Positions 8,456 through 15,319 of a stretch of 36,972 nucleotides of DNA are shown piece by piece. Positions within the stretch are counted from its first letter, which is position 1. Every line of letters starts with the position of its first letter. This stretch comes from Streptomyces panaciradicis (GTDB taxonomy: Bacteria > Actinomycetota > Actinomycetes > Streptomycetales > Streptomycetaceae): assembly GCF_023516615.1 (NCBI RefSeq), contig NZ_JAMGBF010000156.1, positions 1 to 36,972 of the forward strand, written 5' to 3'. The notes under the pieces were generated by a model. That model saw nothing but the letters and a program-made list of their open reading frames with translations. It made no database searches and was not told the origin of the DNA. The translations under genes were made by a program, and so were the position numbers.

Positions 8456-8558
8456 CTCTACGTTCAGTGGCACCGACCCGCCATGCTCGCCTCGCGGCAA
8501 GTGGTCCCTCTGAGGGACGAAGGTTGGGCCCGGGGGCTTGGATCGAGCCGGTGCCACA
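8425..8558 (-). ncRNA. Candidate structured small RNA or leader element
   Basis: Minus-strand segment with a nested fold. A 9-bp closing helix GTGGCACCG/CGGTGCCAC (8549-8557 with 8467-8475) encloses at least two hairpins: GTCCCT-CAG-AGGGAC (8504-8518) and CTTGCC-GCGA-GGCGAG (8486-8501), the latter with a GNRA tetraloop. The terminator hairpin at 8425-8455 ends it. A TAGCCT (8562-8567) sits where a -10 box would put transcription at about 8556; no good -35 is seen. Either an independent sRNA of about 130 nt, a helicase 3'-UTR product, or a leader/attenuator of the malic enzyme gene. I recall an S. coelicolor small RNA named scr2952 at this locus but cannot confirm identity. It is not a 6C, 6S or SRP RNA by motif. 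Confidence 0.5.
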
Positions 8559-8615
8559 CCCAGGCTAACAAACAGATCCCGTAAGGCCATTCCCGTACCG
8601 AGAGTTCATGCGCCT

Positions 8616-10985
8616 CTAATCTCTCAGCAGGTCCGGCACCCCGTCCCCGTCCGGCTGGTCCTTGTCCGTCGAGACGAGCGTCAGCTGCTGCGTGGCCCTG
8701 GTGAGGGCGACGTAGAGCACCCGCAGTCCGGCCGGGGACTCGTCGGCGATCTCCGCGGGCGAGACGACGACCGTGGCGTCGTACTCCAGGCCCTTCGCCT
8801 CCAGGCTGCCGAGGGCCACCACCCGGTCGCCGAGCCCGGCCAGCCACCGCGCGGCCTCCTCGCGCCGCCGCATGGCGACGACGACGCCGACGGTGCCGTC
8901 GACGAGGTCGAGCAGACGGGCGGCCTCCGCGCGCACGGTCTGCCCCAGGGACTCCCGCGACACCACGAAGCGCGGCCGCACGCCGGTGGAGCGGACCGCC
9001 GCGGGGGCCGTCGAGCCCGGCATGGCGAGGGCGAGGACCTTCGCCGCCAGCTCGGCGATCTCCGCCGGGTTGCGGTAGTTGACGGTGAGCTCGAAGCGGC
9101 GGCGCGGGCGGGTGCCCAGGGCCTCGTCGCGGGCCTCGGCCGCCTCCTCGACGTCCGACCAGGAGGACTGGGCGGGGTCGCCGACGACCGTCCAGGTGGC
9201 GTGCCGGCCTCGGCGGCCGACCATGCGCCACTGCATCGGCGTGAGGTCCTGGGCCTCGTCGACGATGACATGGGCGTACTCGGTGCGCTCCTGGGCCAGC
9301 CGCTCGGCGCGCTCGCGCTGGGACTCCTCGCGCACCGGCATCAGCTCCTCGAGGCCGGTCAGCTGGTCCAGCGGGTCCAGCTCGCGCTTCTTCCTCGGGC
9401 GCGCCGGGACGCCGAGGATCGCCTGGAGTTCGTCGAGCATGGCGATGTCGTGCACGGACAGGCCGTCGCGTCTGAGCGAGCGGGCGACCCTGCGGACCTC
9501 GCCGGGGTTGAGGATCCGGCGGGCCCAGCGGCCCAGCCGCCGTTCGTCGGTCATGGCGGCGAGCACGGCCCTCGGGGTCAGCTCGGGCCACCAGGCGTCG
9601 AGGAACTCGACGAAGGAGTCCTCGGAGGTGATGTCCTCGTCGAAGGAGGAGCGCAGCTCGGCCGCGAGCTCCGGGTCGGTGTGCCGGCCGGCGGCGCCGG
9701 ACTGCTCCCACAGGGCGTCCAGGAGCAGCTTGCGGGCGCGCGGACGCAGCAGGTTGACGGGCGCCGTGCCGCCGAGTGCGGTGCGCCGGACCCGTTCCAG
9801 CGCGGACGCCTCCAGCTCCAGGCGGCGCCCGAAGGCGACGACGCGGAGGCGGGTGGGGGTCTGTGCGGGAGCCGTCGCGTCGCCGTCGCCGTCGTAGCCG
9901 AGGGCGAGCTGCCCGATGGGCGCGGCACCGGGCCGCCCCAGCTCCAGCGCTCCCCGCGCCGCCTTCCGCAGCACCTTCAGCATCCGGTACGAGCCCTTGG
10001 CGCGGGCCACCGACGGGGCGTCGTAGAGCGTGGCCTCGGCGCCGTCGACGAGCGAGCCGATCGCGCGGATCGCGACCTGGCCCTCCTCGCCCAGCGACGG
10101 CAGCACGCCCTCGGTGTAGGCGACGAGCAGCGGGGTCGGCGAGACGATCAGGATGCCGCCCGCGTACCGGCGCCGGTCCTGGTAGAGGAGGTAGGCGGCG
10201 CGGTGCAGGGCGACGGCCGTCTTGCCGGTGCCCGGTCCGCCCTCGACGTACGTCACCGAGGCGGCGGGGGCGCGGATGACCAGGTCCTGCTCGGCCTGGA
10301 TGGAGGCGACGATGTCGCGCATGGTGTGGCTGCGGGCCTGCCCGAGGGCGGCCATCAGGGCGCCGTCGCCGATGACGGGCAGCTCGCGGCCGTCGAGGAA
10401 GGCCTTCAGCTCGGGCCGCATGAGGTCGTCCTCGACGCCGAGGACGCGCCGCCCCTTGGAGCGGATCACCCGGCGCCGCACGACCCGCCCCGGGTCGACC
10501 GGGGTGGAGCGGTAGAAGGGAGCGGCAGCCGGGGCCCGCCAGTCGATGACGAGGGGCGCGTAGTCGGAGTCGAGTACGCCGATGCGCCCGATGTGCAGGG
10601 TCTCGGCGATGTCGGCCGTGCCGTCGTCCCGGACGGCGCCTTCGGCGGGTTCGACGGCGGTGTAGGCGCCGTCGGGACCCTTCTTGCCGTCCTTGCCGAG
10701 GAGGAGGTCGATCCGCCCGAAGAGGAAGTCCTCGAACTCGTTGTTGAGCCGGTTGAGGTGGACGCCGGCCCGGAAGACCTGGGCGTCCCGCTCGGCGAGG
10801 GCGCCGGGCGTACCGACCTGGCCGCGCTTGGCCGCGTCGTTCATCAGGAACTCGGCCTCGTGGATCTTCTCCTCGAGCCGCCGGTACACCCGGTCCAGGT
10901 GTTCCTGTTCGACGCTGATCTCCCGTTCACGACTGAAGTCGTGATCCGAGCCGACCGCGGTTTCCTGCTGAGCCTGAGCGGCCAC
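8616..10985 (-). CDS. HelD/HelR-type RNA polymerase-associated UvrD-like ATPase
   Basis: 789-residue superfamily 1 helicase-like motor. HelD proteins pry nucleic acid and drugs off RNA polymerase; the actinobacterial HelR branch protects polymerase from rifamycins. Visible: an N-terminal charged coiled coil (about 22-90), an insertion-type region, Walker A GGPGTGKT at 249-256, Walker B VDEAQDL, motif III GDPAQSSW, and C-terminal motifs VNYRNPAEIAELA and VALTRATQQLTL. The GTG start at 10983-10985 is preceded by AAGGGGG. That ribosome site can pair with an upstream segment in a 13-bp helix. Stop TAG. It lies 82 bp after rsuA on the same strand, so cotranscription with sigU-rsuA is possible. HelD versus HelR subtype cannot be settled from motifs seen here. 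Confidence 0.9.
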   Translation of the reverse strand: MAAQAQQETAVGSDHDFSREREISVEQEHLDRVYRRLEEKIHEAEFLMNDAAKRGQVGTPGALAERDAQVFRAGVHLNRLNNEFEDFLFGRIDLLLGKDGKKGPDGAYTAVEPAEGAVRDDGTADIAETLHIGRIGVLDSDYAPLVIDWRAPAAAPFYRSTPVDPGRVVRRRVIRSKGRRVLGVEDDLMRPELKAFLDGRELPVIGDGALMAALGQARSHTMRDIVASIQAEQDLVIRAPAASVTYVEGGPGTGKTAVALHRAAYLLYQDRRRYAGGILIVSPTPLLVAYTEGVLPSLGEEGQVAIRAIGSLVDGAEATLYDAPSVARAKGSYRMLKVLRKAARGALELGRPGAAPIGQLALGYDGDGDATAPAQTPTRLRVVAFGRRLELEASALERVRRTALGGTAPVNLLRPRARKLLLDALWEQSGAAGRHTDPELAAELRSSFDEDITSEDSFVEFLDAWWPELTPRAVLAAMTDERRLGRWARRILNPGEVRRVARSLRRDGLSVHDIAMLDELQAILGVPARPRKKRELDPLDQLTGLEELMPVREESQRERAERLAQERTEYAHVIVDEAQDLTPMQWRMVGRRGRHATWTVVGDPAQSSWSDVEEAAEARDEALGTRPRRRFELTVNYRNPAEIAELAAKVLALAMPGSTAPAAVRSTGVRPRFVVSRESLGQTVRAEAARLLDLVDGTVGVVVAMRRREEAARWLAGLGDRVVALGSLEAKGLEYDATVVVSPAEIADESPAGLRVLYVALTRATQQLTLVSTDKDQPDGDGVPDLLRD

Positions 10986-11040
10986 CGGGCCCCCTTCTGA
11001 CGTGCTGGGCAGCCGTCAACCGTACGCGAAGGGGACCCGG
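10985..11040 (-). promoter_or_regulatory. Helix sequestering the helicase ribosome-binding site
   Basis: On the minus strand CCGGGTCCCCTT (11029-11040) can pair with AAGGGGGCCCGG (10985-10996) with one G-U pair, plus an inner C-G pair (11028 with 10997), across a 31-nt loop. The 3' arm contains the AAGGGGG ribosome site and ends at the first base of the GTG start. It would hide the site from ribosomes unless opened; it could alternatively end sigU-rsuA transcripts, though the long loop argues against that. Confidence 0.55.
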
Positions 11041-11067
11041 CAAAGCTACGTGGACGCAGGAGCAGTC

Positions 11068-11886
11068 CTACGCGTCGACCTGGATGAGCTTCTTGCCGTC
11101 GAAGGTCATGACCTCGAAGTGGTCGATCTCGTTGGGCTTGAAGGCGGCGCCGCCCTGCGCGTACAGGGGCTGCTTCGACTCCGGGGTCTTGCCGTTCGGG
11201 ATGCCGTATCCCCACTTGGGGACCGCCCAGGTCGACATCGTCTCGCGCTCGCCGTTCTTGCCCACCGCGATCAGCGAGCACTTCAGCGGGCCCTTGACGT
11301 TGCTGAGCTCGACGACGCCCCAGGTGCCCCAGTCCTTCTGTTCCATGGCCACGGTCGCCTTGACCTTGGTGGTGGCGTCCGTCGCCGAGACCTTGTCGGC
11401 GATGGTGCCGAAGGCCGCCTTGGCGCCGGTCGCCTGCACGGTGTTGTTGCTGCCGGAGTCGCCGCCGGTCGCCGCCATGACGGTCAGCGGACCACCGATG
11501 ATCAGCGCGGCAGCCGCCGCCACCAGGTAGAACCCCTTGCGCCGCTTGACCGCACGCCGCTCCGCGACCTCGTCGACCAGCTTCTCGGCGAGCCGCGGGC
11601 TGGGCCTGGCGGAGAGGGACTCCCCTATGGCCGGCGTACCCGTGCCCGGCAGGTCCGCGAGCGCCGCCAGCATCGGCTCCATTCCGGCCAGCTCGTCGAG
11701 CTGCCGGGCGCACCATTCACAGGTGGCGAGATGTGCCTCGAAAGCGGTTGCCTCGGCGTCGTCGAGAATGCCGAGGGCGTAGGCGCCGACCGTCTCGTGC
11801 TCGTTCGGGCCCGGAGATCCCATCATGGAGCCAGACATACCCGAACCACCTGTGCCGAATCCCTGGTTTCCCCCGTAAACACTCAT
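11068..11886 (-). CDS. rsuA: Anti-sigma factor, zinc-binding, single membrane span (RsuA-like)
   Basis: 272-residue membrane anti-sigma factor expected to hold SigU. N-terminal cytoplasmic ZAS domain with HLATCEWC at 52-59 (HxxxCxxC) after VGAYALGILDDAEA, a single transmembrane segment at about 118-139 (FYLVAAAAALIIGGPLTVM), and an extracytoplasmic RskA-like C-terminal domain with many W/G residues. The N-terminal 25 residues are Gly/Met/Ser-rich. Start: GTG at 11889 and ATG at 11886 are adjacent (GTGATG); both overlap the sigU stop TGA, so translation is coupled. ATG is shown; GGGGGTG lies 8 nt upstream. Release of the sigma factor presumably needs regulated proteolysis after an extracellular signal. 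Confidence 0.9.
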   Translation of the reverse strand: MSVYGGNQGFGTGGSGMSGSMMGSPGPNEHETVGAYALGILDDAEATAFEAHLATCEWCARQLDELAGMEPMLAALADLPGTGTPAIGESLSARPSPRLAEKLVDEVAERRAVKRRKGFYLVAAAAALIIGGPLTVMAATGGDSGSNNTVQATGAKAAFGTIADKVSATDATTKVKATVAMEQKDWGTWGVVELSNVKGPLKCSLIAVGKNGERETMSTWAVPKWGYGIPNGKTPESKQPLYAQGGAAFKPNEIDHFEVMTFDGKKLIQVDA

Positions 11887-12461
11887 CACGCCGTCACCCC
11901 CCGCTCCTCCAGTGCCAGCTTCATCGACCGCAGGGCGTAGAACACCCGAGAACGCACCGTGCCACTGGGAATGCCCAGCGTCTCGGCCGCCTCATTGACC
12001 GTACGCCCCTTGAAATACGTCTCGACGAGCACCTCCCGGTGGGCCGGGGTCAGGTCGTCGAGCGCGTCCGACAGCGTCATCAGCCACAGCGCCTTGTCGA
12101 TCTCGTCCTCCGCGGGGATGACCTCCAGCGGCGACGGATCGACCTCCTGCGGCCGGGCCTGCCGGCTGCGGTGGCCGTCGATGACGATGCGCCGAGCGAC
12201 CGTCACCAGCCAGGGGCGTACCGATCCGGTCGCTCGATTGAGCTGGCCGGCGTTCTTCCAGGCACGGATGAGTGTTTCCTGCACCACGTCCTCGGCTCTC
12301 TGGCGGTCACCCGCGACCAGACGAAGGACGTACGCAAGGAGAGGTCCGGCGTGCTCCCGGTACAGGGCACGCATCAGCTCCTCATCAGGTTCCGAGGGCT
12401 GGGACATGCGATGTCGGGCCCTCGATCCACGTTCATTGGCCACGACGGAATCCTTGCGCAC
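11886..12461 (-). CDS. sigU: ECF RNA polymerase sigma factor SigU
   Basis: 191-residue extracytoplasmic-function sigma factor. Region 2 includes DVVQETLIRAWKN at about 58-70 (-10 recognition side) and region 4 has the helix-turn-helix NEAAETLGIPSGTVRSRVFYALRSM (about 156-180). The start GTG at 12459-12461 is chosen because a full GGAGG stands 5 nt before it; an internal ATG (MSQPSEP) has only a weak site, and an upstream open stretch is out of register with conservation. Its stop overlaps the anti-sigma start. By neighbourhood and anti-sigma partner it matches S. coelicolor SCO2954 SigU. A candidate self-recognised promoter lies upstream. Confidence 0.92.
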   Translation of the reverse strand: MRKDSVVANERGSRARHRMSQPSEPDEELMRALYREHAGPLLAYVLRLVAGDRQRAEDVVQETLIRAWKNAGQLNRATGSVRPWLVTVARRIVIDGHRSRQARPQEVDPSPLEVIPAEDEIDKALWLMTLSDALDDLTPAHREVLVETYFKGRTVNEAAETLGIPSGTVRSRVFYALRSMKLALEERGVTA

Positions 12462-12509
12462 GCCCACCTCCGATGTCCGGGGGTTCCCCCAGTCGGTCGC
12501 TCGTGCACA

Positions 12510-12536
12510 GGTACGGATGTGGCATGCGTCATGTTC
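12510..12536 (-). promoter_or_regulatory. Candidate ECF-type promoter of sigU
   Basis: Minus strand GAAC (12533-12536), 17 nt, then CGTACC (12510-12515). GAAC in the -35 and CGT in the -10 are hallmarks of ECF sigma promoters. It predicts a start near 12503 and a leader of about 42 nt to the sigU GTG, consistent with autoregulation. Confidence 0.4.
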
Positions 12537-12736
12537 AAAGTACGCCGACAGTTTTCTTCGGGGTGTCGTGATGAGAGGGACATGAGAGCACATTCCCACC
12601 GCGCGATCTTTACATTTCCCCCACACCGGCAAGATCAGGCCGACTGCCCGCGGCGGTTCACGGCCAAACGGAGTGTTGTCGAAATCACTTCGGCACCGCG
12701 CAACCCTCTTCCCCCCAGAAGGTGCATACCGGACAG

Positions 12737-13342
12737 CTAGGCTCGCGCGAGAGCCGCCCTCCGACGGTGCCGGGCGACTCTTTCACGGTTCCCGCAGACC
12801 TCACTGGAGCACCAGCGCCTCCTGCGTCCCCGGGACGAATCGACGTAGACGATGGGACAGTTGTCCCCTTCGCACTGCCGCAGGCCGGCCCGCGCGACGG
12901 GGTCGGTGAGCAGTTCGACGACGTCCCGGGCGACGGCCCCGAGCAGCGCCGCGCACGCGGGCGGGCCGTCCAACTCCCTGACGAGCGACCCGTCCTCGCC
13001 CCGGACGGCGCGCGGGGCCGGGGGCGCGACGAGCGCGATCTCGTTCACCCGGCCGAGCGCGATGTCGTACGACGGCCGGGTCCGGGCGGTGACGCCCACG
13101 GCCGTCCCGCGCACCAACTGCCCCACATGTCCCCTCAGTTCCCGGAACCCCACGAGCCACGACGCGTCGGCGTGCGCCAGCGAGGTGCCCGGTGGCACCA
13201 GCCCCGCCCCCACGATCCAGGCGCACAGCACCTCGACCGAGTCGAACCGTTCCTCGGGATGCGTGGTCGCGAGGAGATCGAGGCAGATCCGCCCGGAGTC
13301 GAAGCGCAGTTCGTACGCGGGCGTGGCCGTACCCAGTGCCAT
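12737..13342 (-). CDS. CGNR zinc-finger / ABATE-domain putative transcriptional regulator
   Basis: 201 residues. The N-terminal ABATE-like ligand/stress domain begins YELRFDSGRICLDLLAT, and the C-terminal CGNR zinc finger has C157-x4-C162 and C178-x4-C183 followed by GNRERVARHRRR. Family members are treated as putative stress-induced transcription regulators; targets are unknown. ATG at 13340-13342; no strong ribosome site. It is divergent from the DUF1772 gene across 160 bp, which may be its target by location. There is a 275-bp gap before sigU on the same strand with no terminator that I can defend. Confidence 0.88.
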   Translation of the reverse strand: MALGTATPAYELRFDSGRICLDLLATTHPEERFDSVEVLCAWIVGAGLVPPGTSLAHADASWLVGFRELRGHVGQLVRGTAVGVTARTRPSYDIALGRVNEIALVAPPAPRAVRGEDGSLVRELDGPPACAALLGAVARDVVELLTDPVARAGLRQCEGDNCPIVYVDSSRGRRRRWCSSEVCGNRERVARHRRRAALARA

Positions 13343-13502
13343 GTGCCTGTCACCGCCTAGGGGTTACCAGGGACCGGGGAAGCGTTCCTTCTTACAGTGC
13401 CCTCCCCCGGCCACGGCTGGAACCCCTTCCGCTGGACGGGCGCTTATGCGGCCGCGCGTCTCGGCGATGTCCCCGGCGGAGCGGGGCGGGTTGAGTGGGG
13501 GC

Positions 13503-14009
13503 ATGACACGAAACAGGACCGCCGCGGGAGCCGTACTGGGCGCGGCCACGGTCACGATGGGCCTGATCGCCGGGGTCTACTTCGTCTTCGCCTGCTGTGT
13601 GATGCCGGCGCTGGCCCGCAGCGACGACCGGACCTACGTCCAGGTCATGAACGACGTCAACGACGTCATCCAGAACCCGGTGTTCTTCCTCGCCTTCCTG
13701 GGCGCGCCGGTCCTGACGGCCGTCTCGGCGTGGCAACTGCGGGACCGGCCCTGCCGATCGTGGATCCGGACGGCCCTGGCCGCGTGCGCGCTCGGCTTCC
13801 TGACGACGATCGCCTTCAACATCCCCCTCAACGACGCCCTCGCCCACGCGGCCGACCCGACCACGGCACGCGCGCACTTCGAGGGCCCGTGGGTCGCGTG
13901 GAACGCGGTACGGGCGGGGCTGACGGTGGTGGCGCTGGGGTGCCTGGCACGGGCGTTGGTGCTGTACGGGCGCCGGACGCCACCTCCCGGCCCCTCTGGC
14001 GGAGGTTGA
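13503..14009 (+). CDS. DUF1772 (anthrone oxygenase-like) integral membrane protein
   Basis: 168 residues with four hydrophobic segments: about 10-33 (GAVLGAATVTMGLIAGVYFVF), 59-80, 90-108 and 138-157. The FAxxVMPAL-like N-terminal part and the W..R..L..C-terminal span fit the DUF1772/anthrone oxygenase family. Function is unknown; some relatives act as oxygenases in polyketide pathways, but no such cluster is here. ATG at 13503 is preceded by GAGTGGGGG. It converges on nnaR with 33 bp between stops and no clear terminator. It diverges from the CGNR regulator. Confidence 0.8.
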   Translation: MTRNRTAAGAVLGAATVTMGLIAGVYFVFACCVMPALARSDDRTYVQVMNDVNDVIQNPVFFLAFLGAPVLTAVSAWQLRDRPCRSWIRTALAACALGFLTTIAFNIPLNDALAHAADPTTARAHFEGPWVAWNAVRAGLTVVALGCLARALVLYGRRTPPPGPSGGG

Positions 14010-14042
14010 GGACAAGGCCGTTCAGGCCGCCACGGCACCGCC

Positions 14043-15203
14043 TCACACGTCCGCGTACTTCGCGTCCGCCGCCGGATCCAACGCCAGCCGGTACCCCCGC
14101 TTGACCACCGTCTGGATCAGCTTCGGCGCTCCGAGAGCCGTCCGCAGCCGGGCCATCGCGGTCTCCACCGCGTGCTCGTCGCGTCCCGCCCCGGGCAGCG
14201 CCCGCAGCAGCTCCGCCCGGGCCACCACCCACCCCGGCCGCCGGGACAGGGCCCGCAGCAGGGACATCCCGGCCGGCGGGACCGGCTTCAACTCCCCGTC
14301 GACCAGCACCGCGTGGCCCCGGATCTCCACCCGGTGCCCGGCGACGGGCAGCGCGCGGGCCCGCCCCGGCAGCTCCTGGCACAGCAGCTGCACGAGCGGC
14401 CCGAGCCGGAACCGCTCCGGCTGCACCGTGTCGACGCCCCGCGCCTGCAGCGGCAGCGCGGTGACGGGCCCGACGCAGGCGGGCAGCACGTCGTGGTGGA
14501 GCGCGGCGATCAGCTCGGGCAGCAGGCCCCGCTCCTCGGCGCGGTTCAGCAGCGACGCCGCGGCCGGTGCGCTGGTGAAGGTGAGCGCGTCCAGGCCCCG
14601 GGAGACGGTGGCGTCGAGCAGCCGGTCCACCGGCCCGATGTCCTCCGGCGGCATCCACCGGTACACCGGGACCCCGACGACCTCGGCGCCCGCCTCGCGC
14701 AGCGCCTCCACGAACCCCGGCAGCGGCTCGCCGTGCAGCTGTATGACGATCCGGCGCCCCTCGACGCCCTCCTCCAGCAGCCGGTCGAGCACCTCGGCCA
14801 TGGACTCGCTGGACGGCGACCAGTCCTCGGTGAGGCCGGCGGCCCGGATCGCGCCCTTGACCTTGGGGCCGCGCGCGAGCAGTTCGACGGCCCGCAGCCG
14901 CTCCAGCAGCGGTTCGCCGAGACCCCACCCGTCGGCGGCCTCGACCCACCCGCGGAACCCGATGGCGGTCGTCGCCACCACCACGTCCGGCGCCTGGCCG
15001 ATCAGGTCCTTCGTCGCCGTCAGCAGTTCGCTGTCGTCGGCGAGGGGCACGATGCGCAGGGCGGGTGCGTGCAGGACGGCGGCTCCCCGTCGCTGCAGCA
15101 GTGCGCCCAGTTCGTCGGCCCGGCGGGCGGCGGTCACGCCCACCGTGAAGCCGGCCAGGGGCCCGTGCTGCCCTGACTGCGGTCGCTGCTGTTCGTCGTA
15201 CAT
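14043..15203 (-). CDS. nnaR: NnaR-type regulator: uroporphyrinogen-III synthase domain fused to winged helix
   Basis: 386 residues. The N-terminal HemD-like domain (about 15-265: GFTVGVTAARRADELGALL, FTSAPAAASLL, CVGPVTALPL) is followed by an OmpR-type winged helix (about 290-375: ...RRPGWVVARAELLRAL, HAVETAMARLRTAL, IQTVVKRGYRLAL). In Streptomyces, NnaR (SCO2958) helps GlnR switch on nitrate/nitrite assimilation genes, and mycobacteria keep the same fusion beside a narK gene. The start ATG at 15201-15203 follows GACGAGAG; the longer frame start at 15254 is less likely. It lies 116 bp after narK on the same strand, with a hairpin between. Whether the HemD part retains enzyme activity for sirohaem or only senses a ligand cannot be told. 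Confidence 0.9.
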   Translation of the reverse strand: MYDEQQRPQSGQHGPLAGFTVGVTAARRADELGALLQRRGAAVLHAPALRIVPLADDSELLTATKDLIGQAPDVVVATTAIGFRGWVEAADGWGLGEPLLERLRAVELLARGPKVKGAIRAAGLTEDWSPSSESMAEVLDRLLEEGVEGRRIVIQLHGEPLPGFVEALREAGAEVVGVPVYRWMPPEDIGPVDRLLDATVSRGLDALTFTSAPAAASLLNRAEERGLLPELIAALHHDVLPACVGPVTALPLQARGVDTVQPERFRLGPLVQLLCQELPGRARALPVAGHRVEIRGHAVLVDGELKPVPPAGMSLLRALSRRPGWVVARAELLRALPGAGRDEHAVETAMARLRTALGAPKLIQTVVKRGYRLALDPAADAKYADV

Positions 15204-15262
15204 GGCTCTCGTCCCGGAGTCGAGTCGTCGTACAGGAGGTACGGCGGTACCCACATGCCGAT

Positions 15263-15292
15263 CGAGCCTGTCAACGGTGCGTGACAGGCTCG
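15263..15292 (-). terminator. Hairpin between narK and nnaR
   Basis: Perfect 11-bp stem (15263-15273 with 15282-15292; arm CGAGCCTGTCA) with an 8-nt loop, starting 28 nt after the narK stop and ending 60 nt before nnaR. No T tract follows. It is either a terminator or a partial attenuator that sets the nnaR:narK ratio. Confidence 0.5.
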
Positions 15293-15319
15293 GTTCGGCT
15301 TCATGTCGCCGGTGTTACG

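Noticed and set aside
8425..8567. Identity of the RNA element as 6C, 6S or SRP RNA
   Set aside because: It lacks the paired C-rich loops of 6C, the long bulged rod of 6S and the GGAAGCAG core of SRP RNA.
10986..11067. Rifamycin-associated element (RAE) upstream of the HelR-like gene
   Set aside because: I looked for the GGGGCTTG...CAAG-type inverted repeat and found none; the only dyad is the ribosome-site helix.
12640..12730. Possible terminator between the CGNR gene and sigU
   Set aside because: Only a short imperfect dyad (GTGCCGAAGTG/TTTCGAC) is present; not convincing.
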